A DNA stretch of 46,359 nt from Pirellulales bacterium (GCA_035546535.1 DASZWQ010000109.1:1-46359); one strand, 5' to 3'; numbered from the stretch's first letter, positions 11,699-19,620 are shown. Numbers and translations are program-made. The notes: generated from the sequence alone by a model not told the origin.

Positions 11699-11722
11699 GC
11701 TGTCGAACAGCCGTCGACAGCT
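11698..11722. repeat. 9-bp inverted repeat in oriC region
   Basis: AGCTGTCGA at 11698-11706 and TCGACAGCT at 11714-11722, perfect arms with a 7-bp centre. The core CTGTCGA recurs at about 11752 and 11803. It could be a binding site for an origin regulator. Confidence 0.5.
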
Positions 11723-11823
11723 GTTATCAAGTCCGCCTCGTCCTGTCGACGAATTACGCGTTGTTTCCTCTCTGCTCGTGACGCTCGTCGAGTCCCTCGA
11801 TCCTGTCGACAGTTGCCGACGCG

Positions 11824-11832
11824 TTATCCACG
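11824..11832 (+). promoter_or_regulatory. DnaA box-like site, 1 mismatch
   Basis: TTATCCACG, one mismatch from the canonical TTATCCACA; the best box on the plus strand, about 100 bp from the dnaA stop. Confidence 0.5.
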
Positions 11833-11932
11833 CCCCCGTGCCCCCGACATCAATTTCTCCCTTCTGCACGGGTGGACCAGCCACCAGTGGCACCCGCGGA
11901 CAGGGCGTAGTTTCAAAAAACCGCAAAAATCC

Positions 11933-13006
11933 CTAGTTGCGGGCGAGCGCGGATTGCAACTCGCTTACGGTCTGACGCACCTCCGCGTCGCGCGCGATCA
12001 ACTCTTCCATCTTGCGGCAGCCGTGCAGAACCGTGGTATGGTCGCGGCCGCCAAAATACTTTCCGACCGCGCCCAATGTGTTGTCTGTCATTTGCCGGGC
12101 GAGGAACATCGCCACCGAGCGGGCCAGCGCAACGTTCTGCCGCCGCGACGGGCCACGTAAATCTCCCAATGGCAAGGCGTAATGCCGCGCCGTGCGCGTC
12201 GCGATGTCTCGTATCGTGGCCTGCCGCGCCGGCGCGCGTTTACGCAGCAACGTTTGAACGGCTTCTCGATCGATACGCGCCTTGCCGACGCTCGTGGCGA
12301 GTTCGACGAGCGAACCTGCCAATTCCGGCATGGTCCCTTCGACGCGTTCTGCCAGCAATCGCAGGGCGTCGTCAGCGATGGACAATTGCCGCTCGCGCGC
12401 CATCGTCGCCAGCGCGATGCCACGCGCCGCCAGGCCGGGCAGAGGTAATGCCACGCTCAAACCGGCCGACAATCGGCTCACCGCGCCAGGATGCAAGTGC
12501 GGAATCCGGCCCGGGAGCTGCCGCGCCGTAACGAGCAGACGGTTTCCTCCTTGCAAAAGCGCATCGATCGTGTGCAGCAATTCGATTTGCGCCGCCGACC
12601 GATCGGACAGCTCGTCCAGGTTGTCGAGCACGTACAAGGCCGCAAAACGGCGCTCCTCGCGCCAGGCAGGCACGCTGCGCGATTCCACCGCTTCGGCATA
12701 GGTCCGCGCGAAGTCCGCGCCCGTTTCGCATACGACCGAGCTGCTCGGATGTACCTGCGCAAAACGCTCGGCAATGCCGTGCGCTAAATGTGATTTTCCT
12801 ACGCCCGTCGGACCGTGCAGGATGAGCGGGTTGTAGGAATCAGCGGGCGCAGTGAACAGATCCCCAACAGCGGTCACCAGAAGGGCGTTCTCCGGACCAG
12901 CGAGAAACCGGCTGCACCAGCCAGTTCCGTTCGCCCCGGTTTGATTTGACAGCGCCAGCGCGAAACTTCCTTCTGCCAGCGGTGTCACGAGGGCTCGGTC
13001 GGGCAC
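11933..13006 (-). CDS. dnaA: Short DnaA-type replication initiator lacking domain I
   Basis: 357 residues if started at GTG 13006; TTG 13060, overlapping the nifS stop, would give 375. AAA+ domain: FLAGPENALL, YNPLILHGPTGVGKSHLAHG with Walker A at about 65-72, Walker B region ALYVLDNLDEL (Asp about 128, next residue Asn instead of Asp/Glu), and SRLSAGLSVALPLP, which keeps the SR[FL] arginine. Domain IV: RQMTDNTLGAVGKYFGGRDHTTVLHGCRK, the DnaA signature, near residue 320. The N-terminal DnaB-interacting domain I and most of the domain II linker are absent; there is no room for them because nifS ends at 13057 upstream. Function: binds DnaA boxes at oriC and unwinds it. Divergence is in the ATPase part, while the DNA-binding signature is intact. 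Confidence 0.88.
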   Translation of the reverse strand: MPDRALVTPLAEGSFALALSNQTGANGTGWCSRFLAGPENALLVTAVGDLFTAPADSYNPLILHGPTGVGKSHLAHGIAERFAQVHPSSSVVCETGADFARTYAEAVESRSVPAWREERRFAALYVLDNLDELSDRSAAQIELLHTIDALLQGGNRLLVTARQLPGRIPHLHPGAVSRLSAGLSVALPLPGLAARGIALATMARERQLSIADDALRLLAERVEGTMPELAGSLVELATSVGKARIDREAVQTLLRKRAPARQATIRDIATRTARHYALPLGDLRGPSRRQNVALARSVAMFLARQMTDNTLGAVGKYFGGRDHTTVLHGCRKMEELIARDAEVRQTVSELQSALARN

Positions 13007-13056
13007 GTTCTTGAGGCCTGTTTCCAGCTTGGAAATGGTGTGCCTAAAACAAGCCG

Positions 13057-14274
13057 TCAATGTACCAAATTTGCTCCCTCCCGGCGACCGCTTAAGGGGA
13101 TTTTTCGCCCCAATTTTCCTGCCCGCAACTCGTTGCAAACCTTCAAGATGCGATCCGTCGCTTCGGCCATTTCGGCGGCCGTGGTCGTAGCCCCCAAACT
13201 GAACCGCAGCGCGCTGTCGAAAACGGTCCGCGAACACCCCATCGCCACCAGCGTCGGCGAGGGTTCGCTTGACCCACTGGCGCAGGCCGAACCGGTCGAA
13301 CAACTGACCCCCGCCAGGTCGAGGGCCATGACCAGGGCCTGCCGGTCCAGGCCCGGGAATGAGACGTTGCTAACGTGCGGTAGCCGTGCCGCGGCGCCGC
13401 CGTTGACGATCAGCTCGGGCCAGCCGGCGCGCAGACGGGCTTCGAATTCATCGCGCAGGGACGCCAGGCGCGCCGCGTGTGCTTCTCGCTCACGCTGCCA
13501 ACACGCAAGCGCCGCGTGCATGCCGGCCACCAGCGCGACCGGTTCCGTTCCGGGTCGTAGTCCAGCCTGCTGAAAACCGCCGTGGTGCAGCGGTTTTAGT
13601 ACGAACTCATGTCGGACCAACAGCAAACCCACCCCCGTTGGACCGCCGAATTTATGGGCGCTAGCGCTCAAGGCGGCGACGCCCAGAGCGGCAATGTCGA
13701 TCGGCAGCTTGCCGGCCGCCTGTACCGCGTCGGTGTGCAAGGGAATGCCACGGCTGGCGCAGATCTCGGCGGCGCGAGCCACCGGCTGCACCACCCCCGT
13801 TTCGTTATTGGCGAGCATCAGGCTGACCAACCGCGTGTCGGGACGCAGCAAATCGACCAGGGCCTCGACCTCGATCACGCCGGTTGCCGAGACGGGCAGC
13901 AGATCCACGACCCAGCCGCGATGCCGCAGCTCGTCAGCCGGGCCGGCCAGTGACGGATGTTCAATGGCCGACACGATCGCATGCGCCGGTTTGGGTCCCG
14001 CGAGACCCCATAGCGCCAGATTGTTCGACTCGGTGCCGCCGCTGGTGAAAATCACACGGTCCGCCGCCGTCGAGCCGGATCGGGCACCCAGGAATTCTGC
14101 GATCGCATCGCGGGAATCTTCGAGAATTTGCCGTGCCTTGCGCCCGGCCCAATGCGGGCTGGCCGGATTACCGAGGCGCGCTTCGTGAACGCGCGCCATA
14201 GCCTCGGCGGCCTGCGGCAGCAGGTGCGAAGTGGCATTATGGTCAAGATAGATTTGCTGTGTGCCCGGCGTCAT
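13057..14274 (-). CDS. Cysteine desulfurase (NifS/IscS family)
   Basis: 405 residues, a PLP-dependent class V aminotransferase-fold enzyme that takes sulfur from cysteine for Fe-S clusters and thio-modified RNA. Visible motifs: YLDHNATSHLLP near the N-terminus, SGGTESNN (about 78-85), EHPS with the cofactor-stacking His at about 106, ANNETG (155-160), SAHKFGGP with the Schiff-base Lys at about 208, and the persulfide Cys at about 331 in STGSACASGSSEPSP. The longer loop around the Cys is of NifS/IscS (group I) type. It is the first gene of the minus-strand block; the next gene, dnaA, starts within 50 bp or overlaps. A leaderless-type promoter sits right before the start. Which of nifS, iscS or csd applies cannot be settled here. 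Confidence 0.95.
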   Translation of the reverse strand: MTPGTQQIYLDHNATSHLLPQAAEAMARVHEARLGNPASPHWAGRKARQILEDSRDAIAEFLGARSGSTAADRVIFTSGGTESNNLALWGLAGPKPAHAIVSAIEHPSLAGPADELRHRGWVVDLLPVSATGVIEVEALVDLLRPDTRLVSLMLANNETGVVQPVARAAEICASRGIPLHTDAVQAAGKLPIDIAALGVAALSASAHKFGGPTGVGLLLVRHEFVLKPLHHGGFQQAGLRPGTEPVALVAGMHAALACWQREREAHAARLASLRDEFEARLRAGWPELIVNGGAAARLPHVSNVSFPGLDRQALVMALDLAGVSCSTGSACASGSSEPSPTLVAMGCSRTVFDSALRFSLGATTTAAEMAEATDRILKVCNELRAGKLGRKIPLSGRREGANLVH

Positions 14275-14280
14275 TCAGCC

Positions 14281-14286
14281 ATTATA
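14281..14286 (-). promoter_or_regulatory. TATAAT -10 element of the cysteine desulfurase gene
   Basis: Minus strand reads TATAAT just 6 bp before the ATG at 14274. With a usual 6-7 bp discriminator, transcription would begin at or next to the A of the ATG, that is, a leaderless mRNA. No Shine-Dalgarno sequence precedes the ATG and no good -35 box is visible 17 bp upstream. Confidence 0.4.
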
Positions 14287-14518
14287 GCCGCATGGAATCT
14301 CGAGCGTCTTTGGCGACAAACGAGCCAAGGCCCCGCTGTCCGCGTCCGCCGGGGGCGATAGCACCTGCGATTGCCATTGCCCCTGCCGGCCGGGCGGTTG
14401 TATCATCCGCCCGCTTTTCGGCGGTAACAGCACGCATTCCTGGGCACGGAAGAGACGTCTTGCGCGCGGCCCTTCCGGCCCGGAATGCAAGAATGTCGGC
14501 TGGAGAAGTCGGTCTGCC

Positions 14519-15178
14519 ATGCAATCGTCGGCTGTCGTGACCCTTCGCGCACTGGTCATGCTGGTGTGTCTGGTGGCGGTGCCGCTGGCGGCCATCTTTG
14601 GCTCGTCGTTGCCGCAGGCCTTCAACTCCTTGGTGCAAGGACGTGGCTTGCCAAGCTTTACAGGCACGGCGCGTGCCACGGATGACGCGCGCAGCCGGGG
14701 TGGAGACGCCCCGATCTTTGCCTCCTCGCCCGAAACACCCCTGCGCGTTGAGCCAGCGTCGCCCGCGCAACGCATGGACAATACCGGGTCACTCTGGGCG
14801 CCGGGGGCCATCTCTTCGGCGACGGATCGGGCTGGGGCCGAAGTATCGCCGCGCGCCGAACCGTCCGGGCTGGCTGCTTCCGCCGCATCACAAAACCCTC
14901 TGCCGGTGCCTGCCGGACAAGCCGCGCCGCGCGATCCGCGCACCGCCAGCGAGGATTTTCAGCAGATCGAGCATCGTTTGCGCGAGCTGGGGGCTACGTA
15001 CTACTTGCTGGAGACGTGGGGCAATGCGGGACAGATGTACCGCTTCCACTGCAAGGTTTCCGTGGCCGCCAACCCCAGCCAGATTCAGCACTTCGACGCC
15101 ACCGACAGCGATCCGTTGCGGGCGATGCGCAAGGTGCAAGAGCAAGTCGAACAGTATCGCGCGAGCAACGTTCCCTAA
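14519..15178 (+). CDS. Membrane-anchored or secreted protein of unknown function
   Basis: 219 residues from ATG 14519 (GGAGAA 12 nt upstream). Residues about 8-27 form a hydrophobic segment (VTLRALVMLVCLVAVPLAAIFG) that serves as a signal peptide or N-terminal anchor. Residues 45-140 are Ala/Pro/Ser-rich low complexity. The conserved-looking part is the last 75 residues, EDFQQIEHRLRELGATYYLLETWG...MYRFHCKVSVAANPSQIQHFDATDSDPLRAMRKVQEQVEQY, a compact alpha/beta domain that I have met in uncharacterised planctomycete proteins but cannot name. scpB follows 240 bp downstream on the same strand. Not involved in a recognised pathway. Confidence 0.75.
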   Translation: MQSSAVVTLRALVMLVCLVAVPLAAIFGSSLPQAFNSLVQGRGLPSFTGTARATDDARSRGGDAPIFASSPETPLRVEPASPAQRMDNTGSLWAPGAISSATDRAGAEVSPRAEPSGLAASAASQNPLPVPAGQAAPRDPRTASEDFQQIEHRLRELGATYYLLETWGNAGQMYRFHCKVSVAANPSQIQHFDATDSDPLRAMRKVQEQVEQYRASNVP

Positions 15179-15418
15179 CGAACGTCGTGCCAGCCACCGC
15201 ATTGAATTACGAAATTCAACGGCCTGGCCGAGAAGGGCTTGCCAGACGCCCTGCACTCGGCATATTTTGGCGGCTGCGACGCGAGGAAGTTGCATCCGAG
15301 GCGGGCTTTACGTTCCCATGTCCGCCCGCGGCCGCGTCTCCTCTTTACCGTGATTTGTAGCGCGCCGGAACAAGCTCCGGATCATGCGGGCGGTATTCGC
15401 TTCGCGCTAACAGGAAGC

Positions 15419-16234
15419 ATGTTGCGAGAACCTGCCCCGCGCAGCCCCCAGATTTTGATGGCTTTCCCCCGACCTGCCGTTGGCTTGCTGTTGCGCAGCG
15501 TTGCGCTTCGCTATCAGCCGCGCACGCCGCGTGCTTGGCAAGACGCTCGGCCGCGGCCGGTACTGCCGTCGCGCCGCGGCCCGTCAACGGAACGTCCCGG
15601 CGCCGGAAGTTGTCGGCGCGACCCGGTGCTGGCCATGCTCGAGGCCGTGCTGCTCGTGGCCAACGAGCCGATGACCGCGCGGCGACTGTGCCAGGCCGCA
15701 GGGCTCGACGATCCTACGCAGGCGCGCACCTTGGTGCGGCGTCTGAGCGAGTGTTACGGGCGTGAGCAGTCCGCGTTTTCCGTCGAGGAAGTGGCCGGCG
15801 GTTGGCAGTTGATGACCCGCCCATCATTCGGGGGGTGGTTGCGAAAGCTCTACCCGACAGGCGCCATGACAAGGCTTTCCGCCCCGGCGATCGAGACCTT
15901 GGCCGTGGTGGCATACCGACAGCCGGTGGTGCGGGCGGAAGTGGAATCGATCCGCGGCGTGCAATGCGGCGAGATGCTGCGGCAGTTGATGGATCGCGAT
16001 TTAGTGCGTATCGTCGGCAAATCGCATGACTTGGGGCGACCGTTTTTGTATGGTACCACTCCACGGTTCTTGCGAATCTTTGGACTACGGCACCTGGATG
16101 ATTTGCCCCGGGCGCGAGAGTTGCGGCCGGCGGCAACCAGCTTGCCAACCAACACTGAAGTCATCTCCGGCCCGCGCCGGGATCAGGATTTACCCGGAAC
16201 CATTCTTGACCTGAAAGAGGAGCATCAGTCGTGA
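15419..16234 (+). CDS. scpB: Segregation and condensation protein B
   Basis: 271 residues from ATG 15419, chosen for the AGGA 4 nt upstream; a longer frame to 15239 looks non-coding, and the conserved domain starts only at about residue 68. From there: DPVLAMLEAVLLVANEPMTARRLCQAAGLDD (first winged helix), VEEVAGGWQLMTRPSFGGWL, then RLSAPAIETLAVVAYRQPVVRAEVESIRGVQCGEMLRQLMDRDLVRIVG and GRPFLYGTTPRFLRIFGL (second winged helix), the ScpB pattern. It associates with the kleisin ScpA and SMC in the condensin complex that compacts chromosomes. ScpA is not in the window. The unusual N-terminal ~65 residues are Arg/Pro-rich and of uncertain coding status. The stop overlaps the start of the acidic gene by 4 bp. 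Confidence 0.92.
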   Translation: MLREPAPRSPQILMAFPRPAVGLLLRSVALRYQPRTPRAWQDARPRPVLPSRRGPSTERPGAGSCRRDPVLAMLEAVLLVANEPMTARRLCQAAGLDDPTQARTLVRRLSECYGREQSAFSVEEVAGGWQLMTRPSFGGWLRKLYPTGAMTRLSAPAIETLAVVAYRQPVVRAEVESIRGVQCGEMLRQLMDRDLVRIVGKSHDLGRPFLYGTTPRFLRIFGLRHLDDLPRARELRPAATSLPTNTEVISGPRRDQDLPGTILDLKEEHQS

Positions 16235-16563
16235 CGATTTCTCTGGAGCGTGAGTGGGAAGCCGACTGGCTGTCGTTGTCGGCCGCGGCGAGCGCGAGTG
16301 TGGTGCGCGCCGCCAAGAAGAAAGCCGATGAGGACGAAGACGAATTCGAAGAGGACGAGGATGAGGACGACGATGAAGACCTCGACGACGATGATGAAGA
16401 CTTAGATGACGACGACGACTGGGAAGAAGTCGACGACGAAGACGATGAAGATTGGGAAGAGGACGAGGACGAGGACGAGGACGAAGAGGACGACGACTGG
16501 GACGACGATGATGAGGACGACGACGACGATGAAGAAGACGAGGACTGGGACGAGGACGAGTAG
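16231..16563 (+). CDS. Extremely acidic low-complexity protein translationally coupled to scpB
   Basis: 110 residues. The GTG start at 16231 lies in a GTGA overlap with the scpB stop, typical of translational coupling. The first 30 residues are normal (MTISLEREWEADWLSLSAAASASVVRAAKKKA); from residue 33 on almost every residue is Asp or Glu, interrupted only by six or seven Trp, one Phe, two Leu and a Val. Predicted pI is extremely low. The DNA is a GA-rich near-repeat of GAC/GAG/GAT codons; the long Ser/Gln-rich frame on the opposite strand is its mirror. Acidic tails of this kind occur in proteins that mimic DNA or bind basic partners such as histone-like proteins, which would fit a condensin neighbour, but this is inference. 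Confidence 0.75.
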   Translation: MTISLEREWEADWLSLSAAASASVVRAAKKKADEDEDEFEEDEDEDDDEDLDDDDEDLDDDDDWEEVDDEDDEDWEEDEDEDEDEEDDDWDDDDEDDDDDEEDEDWDEDE

Positions 16564-16612
16564 CGCGCCCTTATGAGTCTGGCAGCGCCGAGCATGATGC
16601 GCGGGGAGTCCT

Positions 16613-17887
16613 TCAATCCTTGAGTTGAAACAAACGTTTGAAGGCGTCCAACAGCGTGTGCGTCATGCCTTCGCTCGCCTCGTCGCGCAGGCTTTCCAGC
16701 GGCGGGTGCAGGAGCTTGTTGATCAGCCGGTCGAATGATTGTCGGATTTCTTGCTGCTCGCGATCGTCGAGATCCGGCAGCTTGTTGAGCAGGCGGCGCA
16801 ATTCGTCGTGCGTCGTCTGCTGCCATCCTTGTTTCAGCCGCTTGATGATCGGCCCCGTGGCGCGATGATTCAAGTCGGCCATGAAGCGGGCCGTTTCCTG
16901 CTCGACAATGCGGATTGCTGCGGGCCATTCTTTTTCGCGCTCGCGCCGATTGCGGTCGCAAGCCTCGCGCAGGTCGTCGATCGAGTACAGGTAGACTCCC
17001 AGGCATTCGCCAACCGCCGCCTCGAAATCGCGCGGCATGGCCAGGTCGAGAATGAAGAGCGGGCGTTGAAACCGCGCGGCTTCAACCGGCGCAAACGATT
17101 GCCGCGTGACAATCGGCTCGGTGGCGGCCGTGGTGCTGATCACGAGATCCGCTGCGGTCAGCTCCGTGTTCAGATCTTCCCACCGAGCGGCCCGGCCTTG
17201 CCAGGCCCGGGCCAAGATCTCGGCCCGCTCGAAATTGCGATTCAGCACGTGTACGTCACGTGCCCCTTCGTCTTGCAGATAGCGCAGCGTCTCTTCGGCC
17301 ATTTCGCCCGCCCCGAGCACCAGCACCCGCTTGTCGTCGAAACGCTCGAAAATTTGCTTGGCGAAGTCGGCGATGGCGACGCTGGGAATGCTCACGCGCT
17401 TTTCGTTGATCGACGTTTCGTTGGTTACGCGCTTGGCCACGCGCAGGGCCGCCTGAAAAACCTGGTTCGTGAGCGGACCGGTACTGTCGCGCTCGCACGC
17501 CAGCTCGTACGCCTGTTTGATCTGCGCCACGATGTGCGGCTCGCCGACCACCATGCTGTCGAGACTGGCGGCGACGTGGAACAAGTGCCGCACGACGTCT
17601 TCGCCGGTGCGCTCGAAAAGATCATCGAAGATGTCGGACAGATTCAGGCCATGAAAATCGGCCAGGAATTCGGCCACTTCCTGGTGCGTCGGCACGCCGG
17701 CCGGCGCATCGCAGGCGGTGTAGATTTCGACCCGATTACAGGTCGACAGCACGACCGCCTCGGCCGCAGGAAAGCGCTGCCGCAGATTCGCCAGCGCCGA
17801 TCGCGCCTGCTCGGCGCTAAACGCCAGCCGCCCGCGCTTCTCGACCGAGGAGGTGTGATGGCTGAGCCCACAGATCTGGTACTTCAT
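16613..17887 (-). CDS. hemA: Glutamyl-tRNA reductase
   Basis: 424 residues. First committed enzyme of C5-pathway tetrapyrrole synthesis: reduces glutamyl-tRNA(Glu) to glutamate-1-semialdehyde with NADPH. Motifs: GLSHHTSSVEKRGRLAF at the N-terminus; the catalytic Cys at about 50 in VLSTCNRVEIYT; the NADPH-binding VLVLGAGEMAEETLRYL; and a C-terminal dimerisation helix region (LLNKLPDLDDREQQEIRQSFDRLINKLLHPPLESL). GGAGG is 7 nt before ATG 17887. The ATG overlaps the stop of the HemX/CcsA-like gene (ATGA), so the two are coupled, as in hemAX operons though in reversed order. Confidence 0.97.
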   Translation of the reverse strand: MKYQICGLSHHTSSVEKRGRLAFSAEQARSALANLRQRFPAAEAVVLSTCNRVEIYTACDAPAGVPTHQEVAEFLADFHGLNLSDIFDDLFERTGEDVVRHLFHVAASLDSMVVGEPHIVAQIKQAYELACERDSTGPLTNQVFQAALRVAKRVTNETSINEKRVSIPSVAIADFAKQIFERFDDKRVLVLGAGEMAEETLRYLQDEGARDVHVLNRNFERAEILARAWQGRAARWEDLNTELTAADLVISTTAATEPIVTRQSFAPVEAARFQRPLFILDLAMPRDFEAAVGECLGVYLYSIDDLREACDRNRREREKEWPAAIRIVEQETARFMADLNHRATGPIIKRLKQGWQQTTHDELRRLLNKLPDLDDREQQEIRQSFDRLINKLLHPPLESLRDEASEGMTHTLLDAFKRLFQLKD

Positions 17888-19560
17888 GCGGAAGCCTCCG
17901 CATGAACGTCCAGCGCAACCACTTCCTCTCCCTTCCGGGGAGAAAGAACTCGCTCCAATCCCTCTCCCTTCCAGGGAGAGGGCAGGGTGAGGGTCGAGTC
18001 GTAAGCCGCCAGAGATGCATCACTTGCCAAACCGCGGCGGAACGAACCTAGCCAAGATTCAACGTCGTTCGGCCCTGAACGCGTTACCCTCCCCTGGCCC
18101 CTCCCTGACAGGGAGGGGGATAAGAGATGAGATGCCGCCAACATTTGCAAGTGCGCTGTGTGGCGTTTTGCGCTATCGGCGCATGCGCTTAGAGAAAGAA
18201 CTCGCTCGAATCCCTCTCCCTTCCAGGGAGATGGCAGGGTGAGGGTCGAGTCGCCAGCCGCCAGAGATGCATCACTTGCCAAAGCGCGGCGGAACGAACC
18301 TGGCCAAGATTCAACGTCGTTCGGCCCTGAACGCGTCACCCTCCCCTGGCCCCTCCCTGACAGGGAGGGGGATAAGAGATGAGATGCCGCCAACATTTGC
18401 AAGTACGCTGTGTGGCGTTTTGCGCTATCGGCGCATGCGCTTAGAGAAAGAACTCGCTCGAATCCCTCTCCCTTCCAGGGAGAGGGCAGGATGAGGGTCG
18501 AGTCGTAAGCCGCCAGAGATGCATCACTCGCCAAACCGCGGCGGAACGAACCTAGCCAAGATTCAACGTCGTTCGGCCCTGAACGCGTTACCCTCCCCTG
18601 GCCCCACCCTGACAGGGAGGGGGAATCCATTCGCGGCGCGGCTTCGCGGGCGGGCGAATGTGCGCTCGGCAGAAACAAGCGCAGGCCCAGCGCTAGCACC
18701 AGGAACAAAAAGCTCGCCACCGTGAGGTACGCGACTTTGCGTCCCTGCCGCGCCGGTTTGTAGATCATGCCGAAGACGGCCGCCGTTGCCAGCCACGCCA
18801 AGAGCAGGCTCGACGTCCAGATCACCGGATCGTTCCACGGCAATTCGTCGACTTCGAGCCGATGATTCACAAGGTTCAGAACCGTGCCGGAGAGAAATCC
18901 CGCGGCCAGCATCAATGCCGAGATAACGATCGCGCGGCTGTTGATGTGGTCGAGCCATTCCAGGTTCGGCAGGCGAAAGCCCTGCGGAGCGAGCTGTTTA
19001 TGCTTCAGCCGGTACGATTGCAGCAAATACATCACGCCGGCCACAAAGCCGACCATTACGGCCACGGTGCCCAGCAGGATGAACACACCGTGGATCGCGC
19101 CCCAGATTTGCGAGGCGCGCGTCTCGGCGAACGGTTCATGACTGGCGAAGAACTGTGCGATGCCGACAAGCGCCAGGACGAGCGGCAGAATGAACAAGCC
19201 TACCGCAGTGCGCGGATGATAGAACGTCAGGTACAGATACGTGGCCGCCAGAACCCAGGCCGCCACGAGAAACCAATCGAAGGGGCTGGAAATCGGCGTG
19301 CTCGTCGCCGTGGCCGCTCGGTAGCCGAGAAACAGCGTATGTGCGAGCAAGCCGGCCGCGGCGAACGCGATCAGTAACGCCCCGCGGATGCCGCTACGGA
19401 ACCAGAGCCGCGACAACTCGAGCGCGAAGGCCACGGCATAGCTGGCCCCGAAACAAAGTGTGCTGATTCCCGCGAGCATTGCGCCGGATACCGGTGGGAA
19501 CGTTGGGGGGAGTGGCCGCGCGGTTGGCGCTTCGGGCTGGAGCGGCGGCCCGACAGACAC
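17884..19560 (-). CDS. HemX/CcsA-like cytochrome c assembly family protein with repeat-derived C-terminal tail
   Basis: 558 residues if started at GTG 19560; ATG 19479 is an alternative that removes a Pro-rich 27-residue leader. Residues about 28-307 form the membrane domain with eight or so hydrophobic helices. Typical features are FDWFLVAAWVLAATYLYL, a HGVFILLGTVAVMVGFVAGVMYLLQ segment with the conserved His, and LPWNDPVIWTSSLLLAWLATAAVF, matching the W..DP(K).W motif of HemX. Adjacency to hemA argues for HemX (effector of glutamyl-tRNA reductase amount) rather than CcsA, which is needed for cytochrome c haem attachment. From about residue 318 to the end the protein is encoded by a 252-bp tandem repeat (17924-18623): GRGQGRVTRSGPNDVESW and LTLPSPWKGEG recur three times. 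This tail has no recognisable fold and looks like translated extragenic repeat. Confidence 0.85.
   Translation of the reverse strand: MSVGPPLQPEAPTARPLPPTFPPVSGAMLAGISTLCFGASYAVAFALELSRLWFRSGIRGALLIAFAAAGLLAHTLFLGYRAATATSTPISSPFDWFLVAAWVLAATYLYLTFYHPRTAVGLFILPLVLALVGIAQFFASHEPFAETRASQIWGAIHGVFILLGTVAVMVGFVAGVMYLLQSYRLKHKQLAPQGFRLPNLEWLDHINSRAIVISALMLAAGFLSGTVLNLVNHRLEVDELPWNDPVIWTSSLLLAWLATAAVFGMIYKPARQGRKVAYLTVASFLFLVLALGLRLFLPSAHSPAREAAPRMDSPSLSGWGQGRVTRSGPNDVESWLGSFRRGLASDASLAAYDSTLILPSPWKGEGFERVLSLSACADSAKRHTAYLQMLAASHLLSPSLSGRGQGRVTRSGPNDVESWPGSFRRALASDASLAAGDSTLTLPSPWKGEGFERVLSLSACADSAKRHTAHLQMLAASHLLSPSLSGRGQGRVTRSGPNDVESWLGSFRRGLASDASLAAYDSTLTLPSPWKGEGLERVLSPRKGEEVVALDVHAEASA
17924..18623. 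repeat. Tandem array of a 252-bp palindrome-containing repeat, inside the HemX-like gene
   Basis: Units start at 17941, 18193 and 18445; spacing is exactly 252 bp. The third is truncated at about 18623, and a partial hairpin precedes the first. Each unit carries a palindrome CCTCTCCC..GGGAGAGG near its left end and CCCCTCCCTGACAGGGAGGG near its right end, separated by about 130 bp. Units differ by only a few substitutions. Because 252 is divisible by 3 and the frame is open, each full copy adds 84 codons to the 17884-19560 gene. A related single element lies at 24586-24735. Confidence 0.9.
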
Positions 19561-19620
19561 CCCTCAGGCCGAAAAGACCGCCCCCGCGAGCGTTGCAGTA
19601 ACTGTATATTCCAGGCTACG

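Larger units (their letters stand above)
11416..11932. other. Probable chromosomal replication origin (oriC) between dnaA and dnaN
   Basis: 517 bp without a credible gene, lying between dnaA and dnaN in the usual oriC position. It is visibly more AT-rich than its surroundings around 11560-11600 (tttctcttacgtagtttttc). It contains three near-consensus DnaA boxes on both strands, a TAG triplet run of DnaA-trio type, several CTGTCGAC-type repeats and a 9-bp inverted repeat. The dnaN promoter must also lie here. Inference from position and motifs; GC-skew and a replication assay would decide. Confidence 0.65.

Noticed and set aside
16161..17006. Minus-strand frame with a long Ser/Gln tract
   Set aside because: Exact mirror of the Asp/Glu codon tract of the acidic gene at 16231-16563; flanks are antisense to scpB and out of frame with hemA.
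17924..18623. CRISPR array
   Set aside because: The unit is 252 bp, tandem and spacerless with palindromes; no cas genes nearby.
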